Source of the DNA: Charina bottae
Taxonomy: Eukaryota; Chordata; Lepidosauria; Squamata; Charinaidae
DNA length: 64,000 nt
Assembly (NCBI GenBank): GCA_023362775.1
Contig: JALMGJ010000016.1
Location: 4,019,001 to 4,083,000 of the forward strand
Direction: 5' to 3'
Each line of letters begins with the position of its first letter. Position 1 is the first letter of the stretch. Both the position numbers and the translations under genes were made by a program. This document shows positions 32,368-43,441 of the stretch, one piece after another. The notes under the pieces are model-generated. The model searched no databases, was not told the origin of the DNA, and saw nothing but the letters and a program-made list of their open reading frames with translations.

Positions 32368-33785
32368 CACACATCTGGCATCAAATTTAAATTAGAAACA
32401 AAACCTAACCCAGCCAAATGTTCTGGCTAAGGTTGGCAACTGCAAACCCTGGGCTAAGAAACAGGACCCTCAAGGAACAGTATGAACAGGAAAGAGCTGA
32501 AAAGGCAAAGGCAGTGGAGATGAGGAAGTGAAGAAAGGAAAGATGAGAAGATTGTTTAGAAAACACTTAAGGCATTTTCTTGCCTGACGTTAAAAAGCAA
32601 ATTTACATGATTTATTGCTTGAATTTTTTACTTGTTCTCATTATGTAAATACCGAAGCAGTTTACAATAATAATGTAAAGAAATTGATGAAATGAATAGA
32701 TCACTAAAAGAGAGATATTTTTAGCTGGAGTGTAAAACAAGCCAGCGGGCTCCATTTTAGTGGACAGCAAGCACTATAGGAAAAGGCTGCCACAATGTTG
32801 TCACAAAGCAGCAATTTGGGAGATATGGCATGGACAGCAGGCTCTCCCCTGACAATAGCGAGGAAGTATAAAAGGACGGGTATTTAATGGTGTGTTCCCG
32901 ATAAATGTCACTCCCGCCGAAAGTCATGACGCACATCCAGCCAAGTTATTCTGGCACCTGAGGCAAAGAGAGAGAGAGAAATCCCACAAGGACCTCTTCC
33001 TGTACTTAGCAATGAGAATATAATATTAGCAAAGTAACTAATGAATGTTTTGCAGACCTTTCAGAATTCCTGCCTCAGCCAGTTGGCTCCTAAAGCTATT
33101 TTGTTACAACCCAGATATTAAAGTGCTTAAAAATGGAATATTTCATGCCCCATGTGGGCCTGTTACCAAAACAAAAAGCAACCCCCCCCCCAAAAAAAAA
33201 GAAGAACAATCTACCGTATCTGTGCATTTTGCCTTTCTCTTTTTCTCATGGGAAAGAAATAGTTTGGAGTAGAGGAATGTGTTTGAAAATCAAATTGCAA
33301 GTAAAAGGAACATCAGTGAAATTCTAGTTTGGAGCAACAGATTGCCTAGTGAATAATTAATGAGAGATACATACAGAAATATTTACTCTGGATAGCCTGC
33401 AATTAGGAATTGCAAAAACAAATTCCCTTTCTCCGTGACAGCTTTATGAGACTAGCAAATATATTTTAATTACCTTTCTGATTAATTTCCTTCTTAATTC
33501 AACTTGCTGTTATCTGTATCCAAGCAAAATGGATGGCCATTGCATTCACTCTGAGTAAATGATGTAACATACCCACACAGATCATTTAATTATGTTAAAA
33601 TGGAATGATATTCATCAGCTAAAATAGAAAATGCACAGGGATAAGTTAAGGTATTGTGCAGAAGACAGGACATCTGCTAATGCCACCCAACAGCATCCCA
33701 TATACTGTATTTGTGTGGGTGGGTGTTTATTTGACAAATATCCTGAAACATCTTTAAAAGTAGCATTTTTAAAAATATATATTAA
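32368..33785. other. Unassigned spacer
   Basis: A 10-C run and A-run lie at 33182-33200. No gene or recognised repeat. Confidence 0.4.
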
Positions 33786-33793
33786 TTACTGTA

Positions 33794-34109
33794 GCTCAGC
33801 GGTTAAGACGCCAGGCTTGTCGATTGGAAGGTCGCAAGTTCGGAGGTTCAAGACCCTAGCCCCGTGTGACAGAGTGAGTTCCCGCACTCGCCCCAGCTCT
33901 TGCCAACCTAGCAATTGGAAAGCACGCAAATGCATGTAGATAAATAGGTACAACTTCAGTGGGAAGGTAACAGCATTCCGAGCATGTCATGCCAGCCACA
34001 TGTTCGCGGAAGCATCTTCGGGCAACACTGACTCTTCGGCTACAAATGGAGATGAGCACTGGCCCCTAGAGTTGGATACGAATGTGCGGGGGAACCTTTA
34101 CCTTTACCT
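33794..34109 (+). mobile_element. Sauria-type tRNA SINE with 8-bp TSD
   Basis: Starts GCTCAGCGGTTAAGACG, with B box GGTTCAAGACCC, the same body as the 6297 copy, and the tail ACCTTTACCTTTACC. Duplications TTACTGTA at 33786-33793 and 34110-34117. Confidence 0.8.
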
Positions 34110-34117
34110 TTACTGTA

Positions 34118-34785
34118 TTTATACATGTCTGCACTTCCCATTGAAGCTGCTTCTGACCTGTGCTCTTAGCAAATGAAGTCTAAGCTCGTTTAAGAAAAAT
34201 AGACTGAGACACATTGGCAATGGCATGCAAGATATTTGATCTGGATTGCAGATTAGCGTGTCATTCCATTCATAAACCTTTTACCTCCAGTGACCAGAGA
34301 AACAGTAAAATGGTGGAATCCTTGCAGAATCCTGGGCTTTTTTGAAATTACCAGAAGCCAGAAATTAATGGAAAAATGTCTTGGAATCAGCAATCTCTTA
34401 TGTACTAGGTGAAATTCTTAACCATTGTGCTATTTCAATACTAAGGGTGAAAATGGTCTCTTAGATGCTCACTGATCAGGGCAACTATTGCCTCAGCTAA
34501 GGAGGTGTTCCTTCCTCTGCAAAGTAGCTAATGAACTGCTGGACTTAGCCTGTAAGTAAAGTCCATTTCCAGTCACAGTGGACAACAGTACTCAAGGTGC
34601 CATAAAAGGAAATGTCTATTTTCAAACTGCAGCAGGAAAATGCATTCAGGTCAAATTTATGATGGGAGGGAGGTGAGTAAAGGCTGACGTCATCCATGAC
34701 TGCTGTCCATTCTGGCAACAGGACAACTAGGCAGTGTGGATAAGTCCTTACACACAGTTTATGTTTCAAGTTTCATTTTGGTGTG
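34118..34785. other. Unassigned spacer
   Basis: Nothing recognised. Confidence 0.4.
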
Positions 34786-34786
34786 C

Positions 34787-34823
<37 letters not shown>

Positions 34824-35490
34824 AAATTTCTAAGACCGCCCATCTCCCCCTCAAGGAGGGACTCTGGGCAGTTCACAGCCACGACAACATCATTAAAATA
34901 AAATAAAAACACAATAAAAATATAAATACAATAAATATAATAAAAACCAAATGGCAGGTGGTTCATACAGTGAAGCTGAACATATTTAAAATATTTGAGG
35001 CAGCTCTAAGAAATCAGTCATCCCCAAGATTGACCACTTTCCCTCTTGCCCCAGGCAAGATCACAGAGCCAAGTTTTTAATTTTTTCCTGAAGTCCAGGA
35101 GTGAAGGGGCCTGTCTTATCTCTGGGGGAAGGATGTTCCATAGGGCAGGTGCCACTGCAGAGAAGGCTCGCCTCTGAGACCCCGCTAGATGGAATTCTTT
35201 CATAGAGGGGATCCGCAGCATGCCCTCTCTGCAAGATCGGGTAGGACGGGACGATGTAATGGGAATGAGGCGGTCCCTCAGATAAGCTGGGCCCATGCCA
35301 TGTAGGGCTTTTAAGGTAATAACCAACATTTTGAATTGGACCCGGAAGCAAACTGGCACCCAATGCAGCTCACGGAGCAGAGGTGTTATGTGTGTCAATC
35401 TTGGTGTACTTAGAACTGCCCGCGCGGCCGCATTCTGTACCAACTGTAGCTTCCGGATATTCTTCAAGGGTAGCCCCATGTAGAGTGCTT
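34786..35490 (-). mobile_element. L2-clade LINE 3' end with (TTTA)n tail
   Basis: The minus strand ends in an L2 3' region (complement of CCGCCCATCTCCCCC) and a TTTA-rich tail at 34788-34820. Upstream is the C-terminal coding part. It is truncated at about 35490 after CATGTAGAGTGC. GTGCTT occurs at both edges and may be a short TSD. Confidence 0.85.
35018..35490 (-). pseudogene. L2 ORF2 C-terminal fragment
   Basis: An open frame of about 155 codons: ALYMGLPLKNIRKLQLVQNA, PLLRELHWVPVCFRVQFKML, KALHGMGPAYLRDRLIPI, GSQRRAFSAVAPALWNILPP and RKKLKTWLCDLAW. This is the post-RT region of L2. It has no RT catalytic motif and is only a fragment. Confidence 0.88.
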
Positions 35491-35699
35491 CTTTCATAGT
35501 TCTAACAAGGAACCAAAAAACTAACCAAAACCAAAGAGACTTTAAATTTTTTGATTACATTGTTCTGTTGTTATTTCTTAAGAAAGGCACATTTACAGTC
35601 TGCTCTCCACTTGTTTGATGCTAGGTTTTCAGAGTTTCAACTAACTGCTGGAAAACACTGACTGGAAGGACTAAATTGGCACCTTCTTCTAATTTGCCT
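35491..35699. other. Unassigned spacer
   Basis: Nothing recognised. Confidence 0.4.
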
Positions 35700-37354
35700 A
35701 GAAAGAAAACTAAGATGGCGACCGTGAATGGACGAAAACTGCCACTCTAAGCGGGAGACTCCTGATATTGTAGACCTCTACCCCCTCTATCCCCAGCTTT
35801 TTGCCTGGTGAGTTGAGACCTTTGGAGGGAGATTTTGTGGGTCTCCTGGCCCCCTACCTGATGTGTTGGTGGTGGGATTGGATGGAGCCCCCTGGACAGA
35901 GCAGTGAGAAGCACTTGCTTGGTCTCTGGAATGTGGCAGATCTGGACGCCACAGCAACTCCCTTGCCAGAACCCCTCCTCTGCCAGAGTCCCATAGATGA
36001 AGTGGGGGGGCGATGATAAACTCCAGATATGGTGCAGCAAGCTCTAGCAGTGTGACAGACCCGGATGACATGGCTAGCCCCAGGGCAGTGGATTGGCCTT
36101 GGCGATGTGGTGGATTCCAGTGGCGTGGCCAACAGCGGGTCAGGCCTTGGCATGGCAGACAGGCTTCATCAGCCTTAGTAAGATGGACCTTGGTGGTGGT
36201 GGCGTGGCGAGCCCTTGTGTGGCAGACCAGCTCCGGTGGTGCAATGAGCCTTGGCCTGACAGACCAGCCTCAGTGGCATGGTGAGCCTGGACAGAATGGC
36301 GAGCCTCAGAGCATTAGATCAGCTTGGCGCTGCAGCATGGTGGTGCGGTAGGCCTAGGCTGGTAACTTTGAGGGGACTTCCTGAGCTCTTTTGGTCCTTA
36401 AGCCAACGGCAATGTTGGGGTGACTTCTTGGGGACTTTTGGCCCTCATGTTCTGAAGTCCCTGGAGCAGCTGGACAGCGTGCAGTGTAGAACCCGGAATT
36501 GAGGACTGGCCATCCCCTCCCAACCCACCAAGATATGGTGGGGTTATTAGGGTCCCTCCAATGCGTATGGAGTACTCCGTCCCAGATGTGAGAGATGAGG
36601 GAGGGAGTCCAGGTTTGAATGGGTATACAGTATGTGGTATGTTAGAACACTTGCCTTCTGAGTGAGAGACAGGGGGTGAGGGGTAGTGGATGTAGTGCCC
36701 CCTGCTGACCAGTGAGAGAGGCCAAGGGGCGGCAAAGTGAGTGTGGGAGGGGTGGTTGGGCCCTGACAGTGCCAAGAGCATGAGCTGGTGCACTGGGGGG
36801 GGGCACCATCGCCTTGGGTGGATTGAAGGTGTACAAGGTTGCATGAGTAGATGGAGGGATCCCTGTTTCTAACCAAGGATTCCACAGGTCCAGGATTAGG
36901 GGCAAATGGACTGGGAAACTCTGGGGGTTGCAGGGCGGGGCATGCTGTTGAGGTGATTACAGGTCAGTGATGCTATTATGGGAGCCAGAGGGGGGCCATC
37001 TTCGGGGAAGACACCCCTGGTGTTAATTATCGGTAGCGTATTCTGACCCTCCGTGCTCAGGCCTAGGTCCTGGACAGCAGATTTGTGGGGGCCCTGGTCT
37101 CCAGCTGCTGCTTCTTAACACCAGGTCAGTCAACAACAAGCCCCCCCTCATATGTTATTTGATCACAGAGGAGGGGGCAGACCTGGCTTGTATTACCAAA
37201 ACCTAGCTGGGCCCAGAAGGAGGGGTGCCCCTTTCAGAGATGTGCCTGGCCAGGTTTCAAGTATGGCACCAGCCAAGATCCCAGGGCAGGGGAGGAGTGG
37301 CTGTTTTCATCTGGGAATCTCTAGGGGCACTGCCCCACAAGTAGCCAGTTGTGA
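35700..37354 (+). mobile_element. L2-clade LINE, 5' part, upstream of provirus
   Basis: A GC-rich leader starting near AAGATGGCGACC (about 35713) has imperfect repeats of GGCAGACCAGC and ATGGCGAGCCT phrases at 36040-36340. It leads into an EN-like reading, LLLLNTRSVNNKPPLICYL then GRGGVAVFIWESLGALP (about 37100-37350), broken by stops. The provirus interrupts it at 37354 and L2 sequence continues at 43442. The exact 5' end is uncertain and the leader assignment is by position only. Confidence 0.6.
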
Positions 37355-37709
37355 TGAAGCAAGTAGGCCCAAAAGTCTCCTTTTGGTATTAGAAGCTTAA
37401 TTAACATTTCTCTGTTGCAAACATAAGACAGAGATAGAAGTCTTGCTCAATGTTCTTGCACGCATACTAACCCTTGTAACACAAAGGTGCAGACATTGTA
37501 AGTTCCCTAAACTTCCCTAAACTCACAGATGGTGTATGATAAGTTCCCCTTTTGTTATCCTGTTTTGATGTGCTAATTATAAACTGCTGAGCTTGTGACA
37601 CGTAAGATGATTCTATGTCTGAACAATCTGTCTGAAACAAGCTGAGTTACGATATTTTAGATACCACCTGCTGATCCTGTCATATCCTGATTGTCTGGAT
37701 TACAAACCC

Positions 37710-37717
37710 TATAAAAG
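37710..37717 (+). promoter_or_regulatory. TATA box of 5' LTR
   Basis: TATAAAAG lies 71 bp upstream of the AATAAA signal, a normal LTR U3-R layout. Confidence 0.75.
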
Positions 37718-37780
37718 ATAAGCCCCGGGTGTGACCCGGTGTTCAGAATTTGCCAAGTTATTACTCTGAACCTTGCTAGC

Positions 37781-37786
37781 AATAAA
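37781..37786 (+). terminator. Poly(A) signal in 5' LTR
   Basis: AATAAA with a T/G-rich stretch downstream (CCTGTGTTCTC). The same signal is in the 3' LTR at about 43370. Confidence 0.7.
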
Positions 37787-37856
37787 CCTGTGTTCTCTAA
37801 CTTCGCTTGGTCTCTTGTCCCATCATTTGGGAAGGTGAGTTTTCCCGCTACATTTC

Positions 37857-37874
37857 TGGCACCCCAGATGGGAC
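37857..37874 (+). other. Retroviral primer-binding site, tRNA-Arg type
   Basis: TGGCACCCCAGATGGGAC begins four bases after the LTR. It is complementary to the 3' end of tRNA-Arg(CCU) as I recall that tRNA. The position supports it; the tRNA identity should be checked. Confidence 0.65.
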
Positions 37875-38532
37875 ACGATGGGGCCCTGAGGCCCCTCTGG
37901 AGGGTCACCACGCTCACAGGGATTTGGTAAGTCAAGGGGAATTTCCCAGGCGCCATCAGACATTTTTGTTCCGAGGGACTTCCCAGTGACACCAGCTCCC
38001 TGTAGCGTCGGCTGACGCCTTCAAGAACCACTTGCGAGGAACTGAGACCAGGCAGAACCCCAGCGCTGGAAGATGAGGAAACAAGCCCTGCAGGCGAGTA
38101 TTGGGGAAGGGAGCTCCCACAGAGAACGACTCGAGACGATGGGAGGGGTTGATCACCCCCGAGGCGAACAGGGGCCAGGGTTGGCCGGCTGCGGTTCCTC
38201 GAAAAAATCCCTATTGAGTCAGGGATGTACCGGTGAGACCGAGGTGAAAGAAAAAGAAAAAAAAAAAGGAAAAGGAGGGGAGGTTGTGTGTTGTGATTGC
38301 TGTGTGAATGTTCGCTGCGTTTTCCAACGGTGACCGTCGAGTGTCCGGCACCTTGGGCCAGTGAGAAACGAGTGGAGTCTGCAGTTCCCAGTGGAGACCG
38401 TGAGTGTCCGGCTCCTGGGGTCAGGCTTGAGAGCGTGACCAGTCCCTCTGTGTTATCCCAAGAGCGAAGGACCCCTTACCTTCCTCTCAAACCCCCTTCC
38501 CTCATTGTCTTGTCTGGTGCCCTGGGAGGAAT
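37875..38532 (+). other. Proviral leader
   Basis: Untranslated leader between primer-binding site and gag. Several short open frames have no recognisable content. Confidence 0.5.
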
Positions 38533-38821
38533 ATGGGTGGAGGAGGTAGTGTGCCCTCTATCCCCTTAGGATGCATGATGAATCATTTTAAGTCTGCGTA
38601 TGTCAGTCAGGACTACGGCATTAAGTGGAGCAGAATGCAGTTAAAAAGCTTTTGTAAGGGAGAATGGCCAACCTTTCAAGTCGGGTGGCCGGCCAAGGGT
38701 ACATTTGCCATCCCAACGAAGGCCATTCCGATCAGGCCCCCTACATCGATGTGTGGCTCGATTTAATCCAACACATTTCAGCCCCTTCGGTGGAAACCCC
38801 TTTCAAGATAGTTGTTCTGTA
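38533..38821 (+). pseudogene. Gag matrix (MA) remnant of the provirus
   Basis: The ATG at 38533-38535 is followed by Gly codons (MGGGGS), a likely N-myristoylation signal. A matrix-like block containing KGEWPTFQVGWP follows, a gammaretroviral MA hallmark. The frame shifts near 38710; a second frame then carries a DQAPYIDVW-type block to a stop at about 38820. Capsid and nucleocapsid cannot be recognised after this. Confidence 0.8.
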
Positions 38822-38842
38822 GGATAAATAGCCTTTAAAGGC

Positions 38843-39024
38843 TGCCAGCGTGTGCTGGGAGGCTGTTTGTGGGAGAGCAATAACCTTTAAAATTAGCCAG
38901 CGTGTGCTGGGGGGTTATTGGGAGACAGGACCTTAAATTTATCTGGTGAACGAGTCCAGCGGTGCTGGAGGTTCTAGATAAGGACCTTAAATTTGGTTAC
39001 CAAATAAATCCAGCGCTTGCTGGA
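38843..39024 (+). repeat. Four spaced CCAGC...GCTGG hairpin units in the provirus
   Basis: CCAGCGTGTGCTGG at 38845 and 38897, CCAGCGGTGCTGG at 38956 and CCAGCGCTTGCTGG at 39010 are each short perfect hairpins, spaced 52-59 bp. Neighbouring words such as CCTTTAAA or CCTTAAATTT also repeat, so the units look like a diverged tandem array. Confidence 0.8.
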
Positions 39025-41050
39025 GGTCCTGGATCTAAGAGAAAATAAGATTCAGAAGAGAACAACTTTCAATTGTGCGGTCCCTCGACTGCACTCCTCC
39101 CCCCCACCCATTCATTCTTGTTTATTTATTTATTTATCACTGTTATCACTGTTCCTGTGAGCTCCTCATGGGCTTCCACTGCCGGCCACGGGCGGCTGCC
39201 GCGGCCAAGGGAGACGCAGGGCCGGTGAGGATGGAAAGAACAGGAAAACCTCAAAAACCCCTTTTAAATGTGTTTTCAGAAACTGGAAGCTTTTAAAACC
39301 CAAGGCGGCATGATCCCTGCAAGTCACGCCTTGGAGCCTTTTGCTCCGATGTCTGGCCATTCTATCCACCATGGGACATTGGACTCTGATTATCTCCAAG
39401 CATTCTTTAATTACTTAATCTCAATGGCCGAGCAGATTCACTGGAACAAGTGGCATTTTTGTTCCTAACAAGCTGCTCTTAGCCACACCTCCCTACCACC
39501 TCCAGAAGAAGGAGAGGGGGAGGAGGATGGCGTCCCTACGCCCCCCCCCACTCACAAAGTGATATTAAAACTGGTCCTTGTTAGCCAAAAGTGCCCCTAA
39601 GGTCTAGAGAGAACTGTAAAAACTCCAAGCCCTTATGGCTGCATTCACTGAAAAAGAAGGAAATATGCATAAACAGGCTAACATTCTTGTGGCTGCCCTT
39701 CACTTACCGTAAGAATATGGGGGGGGGGCATCCAACTGCTGTCAGCTAAGCCTCCAAAATGTGTGTGTGTGCCTGAAAGGGTGTGTTTCAGTTGTAAAGC
39801 AAAGGTTTGAAATTGTGAGAGTTTGTCTTTTTCCCTCCCCCTTGCCCAAATCTCCCCTGTCATGTTTCAATAATAGCCTCTGTTTTGTACAGTTTGAATG
39901 CTGTTTTCCTGCCTTCCGCCCTTGCGGGGGAAGAGGAGGGGGGAGAAATATGCCCACATGAGTTCTGCCTCTAATGAGCAAAATTAGAATGCTGAGAAGT
40001 AACAGGGAAAATGCACACAGAAGTTCCTCCCGCCTGTGTTGGCTCCCTAGAAGCATGTAGATAGAACTGGGAATTTTCCGGAAGATGGGCGAGGAGACAG
40101 AGGAAAAGGCAAGGATTTTCCGATGCACAAGGGGTTGATAATAAATCATCTAAACTTTGGACCCCTTTACTAGAATTTTATCTGAGTCTTAACTTATGAG
40201 TGTGTGGTTGTGTGTGTATGTTTTCAGTTTGTTGAACTGTGTGGTGTGTGAATAACAAAAAAAAGGAAGAAGAGTTTTTTTATTTCTGAAGATTTTGGCA
40301 ATAATGGAGCCTCCATGGATTGGCATAGTCTATCTGGAGGTTTTGTTTTTTTTTCCGTTTTTGAAAAATTTTACTGCAAAAGCAGTCTACTCCTTACATT
40401 ACATTCTGTATGCTCATTCTCATTCATCCTTCTAGGCATGTTTTTGGATTTTTATTTTTATTTTTATGCATGTTCTATCTCACACATCAGAAGTTGCTGA
40501 TATGGTGAGTGCATGCATGGGGGAAAGGAATCATATACTGGGAGACTAAGGATTTTGCATACCCTGAGCTATTTGTTTTTGCTTCTGTAACACGCTTAAA
40601 TGCATTATTTGACTATAAGCTATTTGGACTGGTTCCGTAATATTTTCACTGATTAGGGATGCATTGTTTTTCTGGTTTTACTTGCTCTGGGAAATCTTCT
40701 TTTCTCTTTGATTCCAAATGTCTTCCATTGATGGGATAACTGTTATTACCACACATTGCTTGAACCCAGTGATTACTGAGTATTACTACTGAGTGTTACT
40801 ACTCAGGTGTGTTCCTCATGAGTGCACCCCTTTGGTGGGCTGGCTTCTAGCGCATAGCATTTCACTTGTTTATACAAAGGGAGAAATGTAAGGATTAGCT
40901 TAGCATAACCTACGCCATCAGCCTGGCGAGTGGAGAGGGACCCCGCCCAACCCCTGAGGCTACCCTTGCGTAAAACCACATGAAAGGTCTCCCCTTCTGG
41001 TGACACTCTGGAAGCTGTCCCTCTACGAACAGGAGATGAAGACAAGGCAT
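39025..41050 (+). other. Proviral interior without recognisable pol
   Basis: About 2 kb in which I find no YxDD, integrase or protease motif in any frame. Low-complexity runs (C9, G9) and a short Cys-containing reading near 39760-39800 are all that stands out. Confidence 0.5.
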
Positions 41051-41147
41051 CTCACCCCTTGCAGGTGTTGCTCCAGAGGCCAACACCCATCGCACGGGCT
41101 ACGAGGCTCCTCTCTTATTTGGTTGCAAAAAGGGGGGCCCACGGGAT

Positions 41148-42909
41148 GGATGCACACCAAAGGTTGAGAGCCACTGCTTGCATCCGTGTGGGCCTCATGC
41201 CTTCCATCTGGGTGGTTGTGATTCTCCTGCTAATTAGTATTGTCGTTAACTTCCTTTACCTATACCATGTCTTGCTTGGGAAAGGGGGGAATGGTGATGA
41301 GGGTGGCGATGGGCCAGGAGAGACAACTTGCGATTGGGTAACCGTAACCCCGCCTCCCGAGGCCCAGCCTGAAACTCCTCCTCCAGGAGATAGCTCCCCA
41401 GGTGGGTGCTGGGACTCCCAGGCACCTGCACCAGTTCCCCTCCTGGCTCCGCCCCAAAGGCAACGAGTCATCTGTGCTGCTACACAAAGTCCAGTTAATT
41501 GTTCGCAGTGCGTTAAGTGGGCCCAGGTGGGAAACGTTAAGTGACATACCCTCCTGTACCATACTCAACGCCCACAGGACTGCAAGCCTCAAGGGTCCTG
41601 TGCTACACAGGGAAAGGTGTTTACTGTGTAAAGGCAAGGAAGGAGACATAACCTGCTACAACCCTCAGACTGAGGTTAGGTACAACGTCTCCGTGTGGGC
41701 GGGCCTGGGAATGGTGTCCTCCAGTGGGGTCCGCCTGACCTTGTATTACCTAAACCACACAGTAAGCCCTAAAACCTCTGCTGGCTGGAACTTGGAGTTT
41801 GACGTTTGTGAGGCCATGGATAAGATAGCTTACACCTCCTGTGGAAGCCAGGCCTGGTGAAACACATATAAGCGTAACAGCAAGTATTTATGTGCCAGAA
41901 GCCCGCCCAGACCAGTGGACTCTCCCTCCCCTGACGACCCTTGCATTTGGTGGCCACACCCCGACCACCCCCGCTCTTTTGCCTGGGCTACCATGTGTGC
42001 GGGTCTTTTCGAGGCTTCAATAAGTTTGGGTGGGTGCTGGAATTTGACGTCTGCCAGGCAATGGCCAAGGTGGCTTTCAGGAACTGTGGTAGCAAGGCTT
42101 GGCAGGATACCTATTGCAATAATGACAAGTATCTCTGCACCAGGAGGCTACCCTCCCCCATTGGACACCTGTTTTTGCAGCCCTGTCTGTGGTGGGACAA
42201 TTACAATCCAAATGTAGTTCACTGGGGAGCCCTTTGTGACCATACAGGAGGAGGGTATGCTGGGTGCTATAACCCCCTCAACACAGCCCAGTGAACAATC
42301 CAGCAATTCGCCCGAGCTGCAGTGGAGGAGCTCTATGAGGGGCGAATTGAATCCACAGGGTGGACAACTTATAATAAGATAATCCGGCTAGCACACAACG
42401 GGAGGGGGGCTTGAAGTGTCCAAAAGAGCAGAGTCCCGGTGTGTACCACTGATAAGGTCTGCACAGCCGTGTATCAGAACCGCCTCACCCTAGATTACCT
42501 GCTTGCTAAGGAGGGTGGAGTCTGTGGTAAGTTTAACCTCACCAACTGTTGTCTGCAGATTGGGGAGACTGGCCAGGTCGTCCACCAGCTAACCACCGAG
42601 CTGCAACAGCTCACTTATAACCCTCCACAGGAGTGGAAAGGGTTTACCCTTCAAGATTGGCTGGATGGCTGGGGCCTTCCCAAACTGCCAGGGCTTAAGG
42701 TGATTGTTGGCCTTGTGGGCCTCATCGCCGCAGGCTGTGTCATTCTTCCTTGTGTCCTGCCTATCTTTGCCCGAACCATTTCTAGCTCAATCTCCCTCCT
42801 CATAGACAAACAGGCCGCAGTGAAATCTATGGCCTTGTGGGACTACGAAATGCTCACTACCTCCCGAGAAGACAACCCCTATGCTGAAATAAGTGGAACT
42901 CCACAGTAA
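41148..42909 (+). pseudogene. Env remnant of the provirus
   Basis: An N-terminal hydrophobic anchor (PSIWVVVILLLISIVVNFLY) is followed by a Cys-rich surface-like region with potential N-glycosylation sites (NVSV, NHTV). It has two similar modules at 41783-41953 and 42028-42195. The transmembrane subunit is at 42439-42909 with QNRLTLDYLLAKEGGVCGKF, a CX7CC motif (Cys codons at 42523, 42547, 42550), a membrane span (about 42700-42775) and a tail. Frames change near 41500 and 41870, and stops lie at 42292-42294 and near 42414. It cannot encode an intact protein. Confidence 0.82.
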
Positions 42910-42932
42910 TTAGGGAATTTTGGTGGAGTTCC

Positions 42933-42943
42933 AAAGGGGGGAA
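42933..42943 (+). other. Polypurine tract of the provirus
   Basis: AAAGGGGGGAA directly precedes the 3' LTR. Confidence 0.9.
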
Positions 42944-43441
42944 TGAAGCAGGTAGGCCCAAAAGTCTCCTTTTGATATTAGAAGCTTAATTAATATTTCT
43001 CTGTTGCAAACATAAGACAGAGATAGAAGTCTTGCTCAATGTTCTTGCACGCATACTAACCCTTGTAACACAAAGGTACAGACATTGTAAGTTCCCTAAA
43101 CTTCCCTAAACTCACAGATGGTGTACGATAAGTTCCCCTTTTGTTATCCTGTTTTGATGTGCTAATTATAAACTGTTGAGCTTGTGACACGTAAGATGAT
43201 TCTATGTCTGAACAATCTGTCTGAAACAAGCTGAGTTACGATATTTTAGATACCACCTGCTGATCCTGTCATATCCTGATTGTCTGGATTACAAACCCTA
43301 TAAAAGATAAGCCCCGGGTGTGACCCGGTGTTCAGAATTTGCCAAGTTATTACTCTGAACCTTGCTAGCAATAAACCTGTGTTCTCTAACTTCGCTTGGT
43401 CTCGTGTCCCGTCATTTGGGAAGGTGAGTTTTCCCGCTACA
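42944..43441 (+). repeat. 3' LTR of the provirus
   Basis: 498 bp, eight differences from the 5' LTR by eye. TATA box, AATAAA signal and the GTGAGT donor (43424-43429) are conserved. Confidence 0.95.

Larger units (their letters stand above)
37355..37852 (+). repeat. 5' LTR of the provirus
   Basis: Begins TGAAGCAAGTAGG and ends CCCGCTACA. It has a TATA box (TATAAAAG, 37710-37717), a poly(A) signal (AATAAA, 37781-37786) and a strong-looking splice donor (AAGGTGAGT) at 37832-37840. Confidence 0.95.
37355..43441 (+). mobile_element. Class I (gamma-like) endogenous retrovirus, defective
   Basis: Two 498-bp LTRs (37355-37852 and 42944-43441) differ at eight positions by my count. The flanks carry the 4-bp duplication GTGA at 37351-37354 and 43442-43445, inside an L2 LINE. 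A primer-binding site, polypurine tract, gag start and env remnants are present. I find no RT, RNase H or integrase motif. The 5.1-kb interior is too short for a full gag-pol-env set. Confidence 0.93.

Noticed and set aside
36013..36905. Overlapping GC-rich open frames of 90-150 codons as possible host exons
   Set aside because: They overlap on both strands, have low-complexity content and sit in the presumed 5' region of the L2 element.
37152..37400. 82-codon open frame near the provirus edge
   Set aside because: It is an L2 endonuclease region in the wrong frame running into the LTR.
39720..39830. Cys-containing reading (CFSCK) as a nucleocapsid zinc knuckle
   Set aside because: The required His and last Cys do not follow in frame.
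41059..41544. Open frame with one membrane span as a host membrane protein
   Set aside because: It lies in the env region of a provirus bounded by LTRs, just upstream of the surface and transmembrane remnants.
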